Shown piece after piece: positions 1 to 7,124 of a DNA stretch of 64,000 nucleotides. The stretch is taken from positions 695,022-759,021 of the forward strand of contig OY282376.1 in the NCBI GenBank assembly GCA_958295845.1, in the 5' to 3' direction. Below the pieces are notes generated by a model. The model was given only the letters and a program-made list of their open reading frames with translations, was not told the origin of the DNA and did not search any database. Every line of letters starts with the position of its first letter. The stretch's first letter is position 1. Both the position numbers and the translations under genes were made by a program. The stretch comes from Caldilineaceae bacterium (GTDB lineage: Bacteria; Chloroflexota; Anaerolineae; Caldilineales; Caldilineaceae).

Positions 1-2
1 AC

Positions 3-959
3 GCCTGGGACCTGCCTGAGGAATACCACTACTCCGTCTGGACCGCCGAACGCACGATCGCGGCCATCGAGCGCAGCGCCGCCGACAGCAAGCCCTTCTT
101 CCTCTGGAGCAGCTTCCACGATCCCCATCCGCCCTACCTCGTATCCGAACCGTGGGCGTCCATGTACGATCCCGATGCAATGCAACCGGGCGCCCTGGAG
201 CCGGGCGAACTCGATGCGATGCCGCCCCACTTTGCCAAAACGCAGCAGCGTCAACCGGACTTTTCCGCCTGGCAGGAGTCGCCCTTCGGCAATCACGGCT
301 TCAACAGCCACCTGCATGAACCGGACGCCCTGCGCAGAGACATGGCTATCTACTACGGCATGGTCAGCCTCATGGACCGCGAGATAGGCCGTATTCTGGA
401 CAGGTTGGATCAACTGGGCATTGCCGACAATACACTCATCGTTTTCAGCACCGACCACGGCCACTTTCTCGGCCAGCACGGGCTCACCGCCAAGGGCGCC
501 TTCCATTACGAAGACCTGATCCGTCTGCCCTTTCTGGTGCGCTGGCCCGGCCAGGTCCCCGCCGGCGCAGTAAGCAATTCGCTTCAATCGCTGGTCGACC
601 TGGCGCCCACTTTCCTGCACGCGGCCGGTATCGACATCCCGGGCCAGATGCAGGGCGCCGATCAGCTGGACGTTTGGACCGGCGCGGCCACTGAAGCACG
701 CGACCACGTGCTCGTCGAGAATCGCCACCAGCCCACCGCGCTGCACCTGCGTACGCTTGTGGACCAGCACTATAAACTCACTGTCTACCGGGGCCACGCA
801 TACGGGGAGCTTTTCGACCTGCAGGAAGATCCGGAGGAGCGTTGCAACCGCTGGGATGATCCCGCCTTTGCCGCAATCAAATCGACCCTGCTGCAGCGTT
901 TCGTACAGGCCGAGATGGAGCGGGAGCCAACCCGTTTTGAACGCATCGCCGGCGCATGA
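3..959 (+). CDS. Sulfatase family protein (5'-truncated by window edge)
   Basis: C-terminal part of a type I sulfatase (alkaline-phosphatase superfamily), which hydrolyses sulfate esters. The frame is open from base 3, so the gene starts before the window and the active-site Cys/Ser-x-P-x-R segment is outside it. Visible family features are the FFLWSSFHDPHPPY segment, the metal-site stretch FSTDHGHFLGQHG with the following TAKG lysine, and the typical LPFLVRWPG and LVDLAPTFLHAAGI segments. An in-frame ATG at 162 is internal and should not be taken as the start. Substrate cannot be told; the rhamnose enzymes further along make a sulfated polysaccharide plausible, as inference only. Confidence 0.92.
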   Translation, partial: AWDLPEEYHYSVWTAERTIAAIERSAADSKPFFLWSSFHDPHPPYLVSEPWASMYDPDAMQPGALEPGELDAMPPHFAKTQQRQPDFSAWQESPFGNHGFNSHLHEPDALRRDMAIYYGMVSLMDREIGRILDRLDQLGIADNTLIVFSTDHGHFLGQHGLTAKGAFHYEDLIRLPFLVRWPGQVPAGAVSNSLQSLVDLAPTFLHAAGIDIPGQMQGADQLDVWTGAATEARDHVLVENRHQPTALHLRTLVDQHYKLTVYRGHAYGELFDLQEDPEERCNRWDDPAFAAIKSTLLQRFVQAEMEREPTRFERIAGA

Positions 960-1469
960 ACACAGCGGCAGACCTATGCTTCGGTTGGCATCCCACGAAC
1001 CATCTGTAAGACAATCATTCGGTCTTGCGACTCTGATCCATGGATGCTTGCAGGCCAGGAACAACAAGGAAGGCCCTGGTCTGTCGGTCGCCGGCGGCCC
1101 CCTTGTGCGGGCAGTATCCTCCCGCAACGCCCCAATCAGCTCGACCCGCAGCGGTATCCCGTCATGGCGGCGCAGCGACTGTTCACAGGCGTCGCAGAAC
1201 TGCCTACCGAAAGCGTCGGCTGTGGTAAACTACAACTGAAATTGAAATCCGTTCCACTTCAAGATCTTCACACGCATCTGCGAAACGGAAGCCGGTTCGC
1301 AACTGCATACAGAACACGAAGAACGACTGCGCCTTGCAAGGCGCGCCTATAGGAAAAGTACGTATTGCCCGCCGCACTTCTGTCTTGCTGGCCGCTAAAC
1401 AAACTAGGTATCGACAACACATATTAACCGTTCTCACTCCCATCAAACATCCATTTACGGAGCACAACA
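960..1469. other. Intergenic region with a diverged repeat relative
   Basis: About 510 bases between the sulfatase and the VOC gene. Open frames here (for example 1044-1352 on the plus strand) give low-complexity basic translations with no ribosome site or recognisable domain. Bases 1100-1133 contain two blocks, CCCTTGTGCGGG and CCCGCAACGCCCC, that match the core of the dispersed repeat at 51762 and 63698, so this looks like a decayed copy. Confidence 0.5.
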
Positions 1470-1853
1470 ATGAATCTTGAACATGTTGCAATCAACGTAC
1501 CTAACGTCCGCGAGCAGGCACAGTGGTGGAAAGAGCATCTGGGACTGGAAATCGTCTCCGCCGGCGATGTTCCCCCATACATGAATTTTGTCTACGACAA
1601 CAACGGTAGCATGGTAGAACTGTACAGCAATGAAGAAATGGAGCACCTGGACTTTGCCCAGATCAATCCCTTCAACCTGCACTTTGCCTTCAGCGTAGAT
1701 GATATGGAAAGCGAACGCGATCGTCTGATCCAGGCCGGCGCCACGCCCGACGGCGAGATCAACAACACCCCCTCAGGAGACAAGCTCTGCTTCCTGCGCG
1801 ATCCCTGGCAGGTGACCGTACAGCTTGTCCAGCGCCAAAAACCCATGGTCTAA
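1470..1853 (+). CDS. VOC family (glyoxalase/bleomycin resistance fold) protein
   Basis: A 127-residue single-module vicinal-oxygen-chelate protein. It opens with MNLEHVAINVPNVREQAQWW, the first beta-alpha unit of the fold with its metal-ligand His, and has a later NLHFAFSVDDMES segment typical of the second unit. GGAG at 1457-1460 lies about 9 nt before the ATG. VOC proteins include glyoxalase I, dioxygenases, epimerases and resistance proteins, and nothing here fixes the reaction. A hairpin (1860-1880) follows the stop. Confidence 0.85.
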   Translation: MNLEHVAINVPNVREQAQWWKEHLGLEIVSAGDVPPYMNFVYDNNGSMVELYSNEEMEHLDFAQINPFNLHFAFSVDDMESERDRLIQAGATPDGEINNTPSGDKLCFLRDPWQVTVQLVQRQKPMV

Positions 1854-1859
1854 ACGGTT

Positions 1860-1880
1860 TTCAGTCTTTGGCAGACTGAA
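1860..1880 (+). other. Perfect 8-bp stem-loop after the VOC gene
   Basis: TTCAGTCT and AGACTGAA form a perfect 8-bp stem with a 5-nt loop, starting 6 bases after the VOC stop. There is no T-run behind it, so it may be a weak terminator or an mRNA 3'-end structure, or a dyad binding site in front of the E2 gene. Confidence 0.35.
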
Positions 1881-1962
1881 CTTGGTTGATTCCTGTACCG
1901 AAAGCCGCCAGGAACTGGAAAGATAGGTCCGGTAACTCGAAAATGCAGTTGGAGCGCCAGCC

Positions 1963-3270
1963 ATGCCAACTCCAGTGAAGATGCCCCAGCTCGGCGAGAC
2001 CGTCTTCGAAGGCACCGTCGCCCGCTGGCTCAAACAGCCTGGGGAACCGGTGCAGCGGCAGGAACCGCTGCTCGACATCACCACCGACAAAATCGACGCT
2101 GAGGTGCCCGCGCCCGCCGCCGGAATCCTGCTCAAGATCCTGGCCGCCGAGGGAACAACGGTTCAGGTGGGCTCTGTCATCGCCTACATCGGTGACAAGG
2201 ATGAAGAGATCAACGAGGCGGTCGAGGGCCCGGCAGAAACATTGGCAGTAATACCGGGAGCAACAGAGGTGTCGGCCAAAGAGACCGACCGACCGGCACT
2301 CGCTTCCCGGCGTACGCGTGAGGCAGCATCAGACGCGAAACCGGAAGGCCGCGACTTCGTCAGCCCTGTCGTCGCCCGCATCAGCGCCGAACACAACATC
2401 GACCTGAACGAAGTGCGCGGCAGCGGGCGCCAGGGGCGCGTCACCAAGAAGGACCTGCTGGCCTTTATCGAAACGCGTGAACAACAGTTGCCCGCAGCAC
2501 CGTCCTCAACACTGCCCCCTGTCGGCGTCGCCCCCGGTGAAGACGAACTGCTGCAGCCCCTCTCCAACATGCGGCGCGCGATCGCCGAACACATGAGCCG
2601 CAGCGTACGCACCAGCCCCCACGTTATTTCGATCTTCGAGGCCGATATGACCGCCGTTGTGCGCCACAGAGCGGCCCACAAAGAGGCGTTTGCCCAGAAG
2701 GGAGTCAACCTGTCCTTCACCCCCTACTTTGTGGCTTCGGTCGCGGCCGCGCTGCGCGAAAACCCGACCGTGAACAGCCGTTGGACCGACGCAGGACTGG
2801 CGCTGAGCCAGCGCATCCATGTGGGCATCGCCGCAGCCGTGGCCGACGGGCTGGTTGTACCCGTGATCCGGGACGCCGATGAAATGAATCTACAGGGGCT
2901 GGCGCGTACGGTCAACGATCTGGCCGGCCGCGCCCGCAGCGGCGAACTGGCGCCGGACGAAGTGAGCGGCGGTACCTTCACCATCACCAACCATGGGACA
3001 AGCGGCAGCCTTCTCGGCACGCCCATCATCAATCAACCCCAGGCAGCCATTCTGGGAGTCGGCAAAATCAGCAAACGAGCAGTAGTAAACAGCGGCAGCA
3101 GCACAGGCGGCGCCCCTGCCGATCCGCTTCTGCCCAGCGCCGACGATACCATCTCCATCCGCCCGATGTGTTACCTGAGCCTTGCCTTTGATCATCGCAT
3201 CCTGGACGGCTTCGGCGCCGACAGCTTCCTGGCAGATGTGGTGAGGCGACTGGAAAACTGGGGCGCGTAA
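1963..3270 (+). CDS. 2-oxoacid dehydrogenase E2 (dihydrolipoamide acyltransferase)
   Basis: E2 core subunit of a 2-oxoacid dehydrogenase complex (435 aa); it transfers the acyl group from lipoamide to CoA. Domains in order: one N-terminal lipoyl domain (about 1-78) with the lipoyl-lysine motif TTDKIDAEVPAPAAG; a linker; a peripheral subunit-binding domain (about 122-160; SPVVARISAEHNIDLNEVRG); and the C-terminal acyltransferase domain ending in DHRILDGFGAD, which carries the catalytic His and Asp. GGAG lies about 9 nt before the ATG. E3 follows after about 80 nt, so the two are likely one operon. No E1 gene is in the window, so pyruvate versus branched-chain or 2-oxoglutarate specificity cannot be decided. 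Confidence 0.93.
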   Translation: MPTPVKMPQLGETVFEGTVARWLKQPGEPVQRQEPLLDITTDKIDAEVPAPAAGILLKILAAEGTTVQVGSVIAYIGDKDEEINEAVEGPAETLAVIPGATEVSAKETDRPALASRRTREAASDAKPEGRDFVSPVVARISAEHNIDLNEVRGSGRQGRVTKKDLLAFIETREQQLPAAPSSTLPPVGVAPGEDELLQPLSNMRRAIAEHMSRSVRTSPHVISIFEADMTAVVRHRAAHKEAFAQKGVNLSFTPYFVASVAAALRENPTVNSRWTDAGLALSQRIHVGIAAAVADGLVVPVIRDADEMNLQGLARTVNDLAGRARSGELAPDEVSGGTFTITNHGTSGSLLGTPIINQPQAAILGVGKISKRAVVNSGSSTGGAPADPLLPSADDTISIRPMCYLSLAFDHRILDGFGADSFLADVVRRLENWGA

Positions 3271-3349
3271 CGACAGCGGATAATCATTCAGTTCACCGCA
3301 GTGACCGGTGATCATCGGCCACCGGCAACTGGAGTTAGTGGAGGCATCT

Positions 3350-4780
3350 GTGGCAAGCAATTTTGACTATGATCTGATCGTCATCGGCTCAGGTCCCGGC
3401 GGCTATGTGGCCGCGATTCGCGCCGCGCAGCTGAATCTGAAGACTGCACTCATCGAACGCGAGCACCTGGGCGGCGTCTGCCTGAATTGGGGCTGCATCC
3501 CCAAGAAGGCGCTCATCAAGAGCGCCGAAGTCCTGGACACGCTGCAGCATGCGAAGGAATTCGGCCTCACCTTTGACAATTTGCAGGTGGACTTCGGCGC
3601 AGCCGTCGATCGCTCCCTGCAGATCGTAGGCCGCCAGACCAAGGGCGTTGGCTTTCTGATGCGCAAGAACAAAATCGATGTAATCGAGGGACATGCCCGC
3701 TTCATCGATGCCAACACCCTTCAGGTCAGCGCTGGGCCGCTCAACCCGGATGGCGAGCCGCGTACCGTCACTGCCGCCAGCTTCGTGGTCGCCACCGGCG
3801 CCCGTGCCCGCGACCTGCCCGGCGTCGAAGCCGATGGCGAACGCGTTCTGCAGTATCGCCATGCCATCCGTCTGAACGAAGTCCCCGACTCCCTGCTGGT
3901 GGTGGGCGCGGGACCGATTGGCATGGAGTTGAGCCACATCTACGCCACCTACGGCGCACAGGTGACGATCGTCGAAATGCTGGACCAGGCCTTGCCGCTG
4001 GAAGATGCCGACGTCGCACAGGAGGTCGTGCGAGCCTTCCAGAAACGCGGCATCAAAGTGCTGACTTCGAGCCGCACCGAAGACTTTGAAGTCGGCGAGA
4101 AGTCGGTCACCGTAACCGTCAAGAACGTCAACGACGGGAGCGCCCAGACAATTGAAGCCGAGAAGGTTCTGGTGGCGATCGGAATCTCACCCAATACCGA
4201 AGAAGTCGGTCTTGACGCCGCCGGTGTTGCCCTCAACCAGGATGGCTTCATCGAAATCGACGAGTATATGCGCACCAGCCGTGACAACATCTACGCCATT
4301 GGCGACTGCACCGGCAAAATGCCGCTGGCCCATGTGGCCAGCGCCCAGGCGATCGTCGCCGCCGAAAGCATCGCCGGCCACGCGACGACCCCGATCCCGG
4401 CCGAGCGCTACATCTTTATGCCCCGCTGCACATTCTGCGTTCCCCAGGTCGCAAGTCTTGGCTTGACCGAGGCAGAAGCGCAGGAGGCCGGCCATCCCGT
4501 CAACGTGGGCAAGTTCCCTTTCATGCCCAATGGCGCCGCCCAGGCGCAAGGCGTGCGCAGCGGCTTCGTCAAAATCGTCGCCGACCAGAGATACGGCGAA
4601 ATCCTCGGCGCCCACATCGTCGGCCCCAATGCAACCGAACTTCTGCCCGAGCTGTCCCTGGCGCAGATGATGGAGCTCACGCCCGCCGAGATCGCGCACA
4701 ACGTGCATGCCCACCCGACCCTGGCCGAAGTGGTAATGGAAGCGGCCCACGGCGTTGAGGGCCAAGCAATTCATATGTAG
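3350..4780 (+). CDS. lpdA: Dihydrolipoyl dehydrogenase (E3)
   Basis: FAD-dependent E3 (476 aa from this start); it reoxidises dihydrolipoamide with NAD+. It shows the FAD-binding GSGPGGYVAA glycine motif, the redox-active disulfide GGVCLNWGCIPKKALI, the NAD-binding GAGPIGMELS motif, a second FAD segment (YAIGDCTGKMPLAHVAS), and the C-terminal catalytic HPTLAEV with His-Glu. I chose GTG at 3350 because GGAGG (3340-3344) sits 5 nt before it; an upstream in-frame GTG at 3308 lacks this and would add 14 residues. It directly follows E2 and ends 6 nt before the nucleotidyltransferase gene. Confidence 0.94.
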   Translation: MASNFDYDLIVIGSGPGGYVAAIRAAQLNLKTALIEREHLGGVCLNWGCIPKKALIKSAEVLDTLQHAKEFGLTFDNLQVDFGAAVDRSLQIVGRQTKGVGFLMRKNKIDVIEGHARFIDANTLQVSAGPLNPDGEPRTVTAASFVVATGARARDLPGVEADGERVLQYRHAIRLNEVPDSLLVVGAGPIGMELSHIYATYGAQVTIVEMLDQALPLEDADVAQEVVRAFQKRGIKVLTSSRTEDFEVGEKSVTVTVKNVNDGSAQTIEAEKVLVAIGISPNTEEVGLDAAGVALNQDGFIEIDEYMRTSRDNIYAIGDCTGKMPLAHVASAQAIVAAESIAGHATTPIPAERYIFMPRCTFCVPQVASLGLTEAEAQEAGHPVNVGKFPFMPNGAAQAQGVRSGFVKIVADQRYGEILGAHIVGPNATELLPELSLAQMMELTPAEIAHNVHAHPTLAEVVMEAAHGVEGQAIHM

Positions 4781-4786
4781 AGACCC

Positions 4787-5254
4787 ATGAGCACCGAAGC
4801 CGAAAGGAACCGGCCGTCTGGGCCAGCCACCAACCAAAAACGCACCGCGCTGGAGGCAATCTGCCAGCAGCACGGCGTCGCCATCCTCTATAGCTTCGGC
4901 AGCCGCGCCAAGGAGATGCTGGCCTGGCTGGACGATCCGGACGTTGTCCTTGCCCCCGGCCCCTCCGATGTGGATCTGGGCGTGAAGCCGCTGCCGGGAA
5001 CAGAATTCAACTCGAAGACAGAGGCCTTGCTGGAGCTGGCGTTAGAAGATCTACTAGGTGCGACGAGCGTCGTCCTCGTCAATCTGCAATGCGCCGACCC
5101 CTTCTTTACCTTCGAAGTCATTCAAGGTGAACGACTCTACGCCGAAAGCGAATATGCAGCCGACAACTACGACCTATACATCATGGCGCAAGTGGGCGAT
5201 CTCACGTTTTGGAGGGAAGAGAAAGAGCGCCTGCTTTTCGGAGACCCCAAGTGA
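4787..5254 (+). CDS. Minimal nucleotidyltransferase-like protein (orphan)
   Basis: A 155-residue protein with an N-terminal Pol-beta-type nucleotidyltransferase core: GSRA followed by DVDLG. In MntA antitoxins GS and DxD are separated by 10 residues; here the spacing is 21, so the loop between them carries an insertion of about 11 residues. It begins 6 nt after lpdA and is probably cotranscribed. No HEPN partner adjoins it, unlike the pair at 16252-17051. Function unknown; the nucleotide-binding and metal residues look intact. Confidence 0.75.
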   Translation: MSTEAERNRPSGPATNQKRTALEAICQQHGVAILYSFGSRAKEMLAWLDDPDVVLAPGPSDVDLGVKPLPGTEFNSKTEALLELALEDLLGATSVVLVNLQCADPFFTFEVIQGERLYAESEYAADNYDLYIMAQVGDLTFWREEKERLLFGDPK

Positions 5255-5344
5255 CCCGACCTCCCGCTCCCAACGCCTCATGGTCGAGTGCCTTTCAACG
5301 TTGGATCCGGGACAACCCACACAGAATCGATAATCCCCTGACCG

Positions 5345-5797
5345 ATGCCGATGGACAAGCCTGAATACGCCGCCTTTCCTCTCGAAATTACCGTCCGTTT
5401 CGCCGAAACCGACCAGATGGGCGTCGTCCACCACAGTGAGTATGCTGTCTGGTTCGAGGCCGGCCGCGTCGCCTGGATGGCAGCGGCCGGGATGCCCTAT
5501 ACCGAAATCGCCGGCGCCGGCTACAACTTCGCCGTAACCGACCTGCAGTGCCGCTACCGCAACGCCATCCGCTTCGGTGACGCCGTCCAGGTCATCACGC
5601 GCTTGGAACTGCTGCGCAGCCGGCAGGTCGAGTTTGCTTACGAAATCCGTAACCCGCACACCGGCGCCGTCTACGCTGACGGCCACACGCGCCACACCTG
5701 CGTCGACGGCGACGGCCGCATGACGCGCCTTCCGGAGTGGATTGCGCAACGGTTAACGGGAAACGTGGGGGGTGAAGCGAATGGGCAAAAAGCCTGA
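5345..5797 (+). CDS. Hotdog-fold acyl-CoA thioesterase (YbgC/FadM type)
   Basis: A 150-residue single hotdog domain that would hydrolyse acyl-CoA thioesters in the cytoplasm. The signature EITVRFAETDQMGVVHHSEY contains the catalytic Asp in the D-x-M-G-V-V-H motif of 4-hydroxybenzoyl-CoA-thioesterase-like enzymes, followed by WFEAGRVAWM. Two in-frame ATGs (5345 and 5351) are possible starts. Chain-length preference cannot be read from the sequence. Confidence 0.88.
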   Translation: MPMDKPEYAAFPLEITVRFAETDQMGVVHHSEYAVWFEAGRVAWMAAAGMPYTEIAGAGYNFAVTDLQCRYRNAIRFGDAVQVITRLELLRSRQVEFAYEIRNPHTGAVYADGHTRHTCVDGDGRMTRLPEWIAQRLTGNVGGEANGQKA

Positions 5798-5838
5798 CTC
5801 TTCTGCAACAGGGCCGTGCAAAACGGTGGAAGCAACGT

Positions 5839-6408
5839 CTACCGGCTAGGTGGGAATCGTCTCAACCCCTGCGCCAACTCCGCAGGAAATTCCTCCCCAT
5901 CGCTCTCCAAGGGGGGCAGCTCCTCCAGGCTGGTCAGGCCGAAATGCTGCATGAACTGGTCGGTAATGGCATAGCGGATCGGCCGGCCGGGCCCTTCCAA
6001 ACGGTCGAACTCCTCCACCAGACCCTGCTGCAGCAGATTGCGCAGAACGCCCGAACAGTCTACGCCCCGCACCGCCTCTACCTGCGCCCGCGTCACCGGA
6101 TGAAGATAAGCGATGATTGCCAAGGTCTCAAGTGCCGGCGCGCTGAACTGAACACTCAAATCCAGATTGAGAAAATCCTCTACCACCTGCGACGCGGCGG
6201 GATTGGTGACAAGCAGAACGCGGCCGTCGCGGCGCTGCAAGCGCAGGCCCCGATTCTCCTCCTCATACGCCTGCTGCAAGGCGGCCAGCGCCTTGGCCAC
6301 CTCCACTTCAGGGCAGCCCGTCGCTTGGGCAAGCTGCGCAGGCGTAACCGGGTCCCCCGCCACGAACAGCAGGCTCTCCAGAATGGCACTCAACTTCACG
6401 CTTCCCAC
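5839..6408 (-). CDS. scpB: Segregation and condensation protein ScpB
   Basis: Winged-helix subunit of the SMC-ScpA-ScpB condensin (189 aa). Recognised from LSAILESLLFVAGDPVTPAQLA near the N-terminus and the central ETLAIIAYLHPVTRAQVEAVRGVD segment, which is highly typical, followed by RNLLQQGLVEE. Its start overlaps the end of the AmaP-like gene by 13 nt, so they are translationally coupled. scpA, usually the upstream neighbour, is absent here and must be elsewhere. Confidence 0.94.
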   Translation of the reverse strand: MGSVKLSAILESLLFVAGDPVTPAQLAQATGCPEVEVAKALAALQQAYEEENRGLRLQRRDGRVLLVTNPAASQVVEDFLNLDLSVQFSAPALETLAIIAYLHPVTRAQVEAVRGVDCSGVLRNLLQQGLVEEFDRLEGPGRPIRYAITDQFMQHFGLTSLEELPPLESDGEEFPAELAQGLRRFPPSR

Positions 6409-6962
6409 TCATCCTCAAAAGGCAGATGGCGCATGCGCACGTCCAACTTTCCGAGCCGCAAACCCATATCCTCTTCGATGATATCCCGCGTCGATTCCAC
6501 CACCTCGTCCGTCTTCATCGGCACGTCGATATCCGGCGCGGTCTCAACCTCCAGTTGAATGTCAACCGCATTGCCGCGGGATTTCACGTCCGGAAACACT
6601 GTAATCACATCGGCGAGCTGGTCCAGGTGCCAGGTCAGACGGCGTGCGATACTTTCTGTATCCAACTCCACCGAACTGCCCTTCACCGTCTTCATGCGCA
6701 CCCCGCGCTGGCGATGCGGCCACAGCTCCAACCACAGCAGGCTGCCGAAAATAAGTACCGCGACGAAGCCCACCGCAACCTGGCCGATCAGGAAATTCAT
6801 GCTGTTCGCCTGCTGCTGCACGCGCAGAAACGCCTGGGCCAGCGACAGACTGCCCACGAGCGCCCCAAATGTAATGTCTGGAAAAATCGTCGTATAGACA
6901 ATGCCAGCCAGCAGAACCAGCCAAAGCACAACGACGACGATGCGGTTGAATACGTTGATCAC
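6396..6962 (-). CDS. AmaP-like alkaline-shock membrane anchor protein
   Basis: 188 aa. Two hydrophobic segments near the N-terminus (about residues 5-28 and 58-80, with VVVVLWLVLLAGIVY and VGFVAVLIFGSLLWL) are followed by a cytosolic domain with alternating beta and helix, including SVELDTESIARRLTWHLDQL and DVKSRGNAVDIQLEVE. This matches the layout of AmaP, which anchors the Asp23 cell-envelope stress protein in Firmicutes. No asp23 gene adjoins it. The link to scpB by overlap is seen; its meaning is not known. Confidence 0.7.
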   Translation of the reverse strand: MINVFNRIVVVVLWLVLLAGIVYTTIFPDITFGALVGSLSLAQAFLRVQQQANSMNFLIGQVAVGFVAVLIFGSLLWLELWPHRQRGVRMKTVKGSSVELDTESIARRLTWHLDQLADVITVFPDVKSRGNAVDIQLEVETAPDIDVPMKTDEVVESTRDIIEEDMGLRLGKLDVRMRHLPFEDEWEA

Positions 6963-7124
6963 GTCCGGTTTCGGGCCTGAAATACATGCACTGGTTTCCG
7001 GTTGACCGTTCGTCGAGCCGTGAAGGACGGACGACTGGAAACGAATCGTCGACTCTCAGCGCTGCAAAAGAAATTCCGTCCTTCGATTATACATTACAGC
7101 GTAATACGCCGCGAAGCAGACGAT

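Noticed and set aside
1044-1352. 102-codon ORF between sulfatase and VOC genes
   Set aside because: Basic, low-complexity translation, no ribosome site, and it overlaps the diverged repeat relative.
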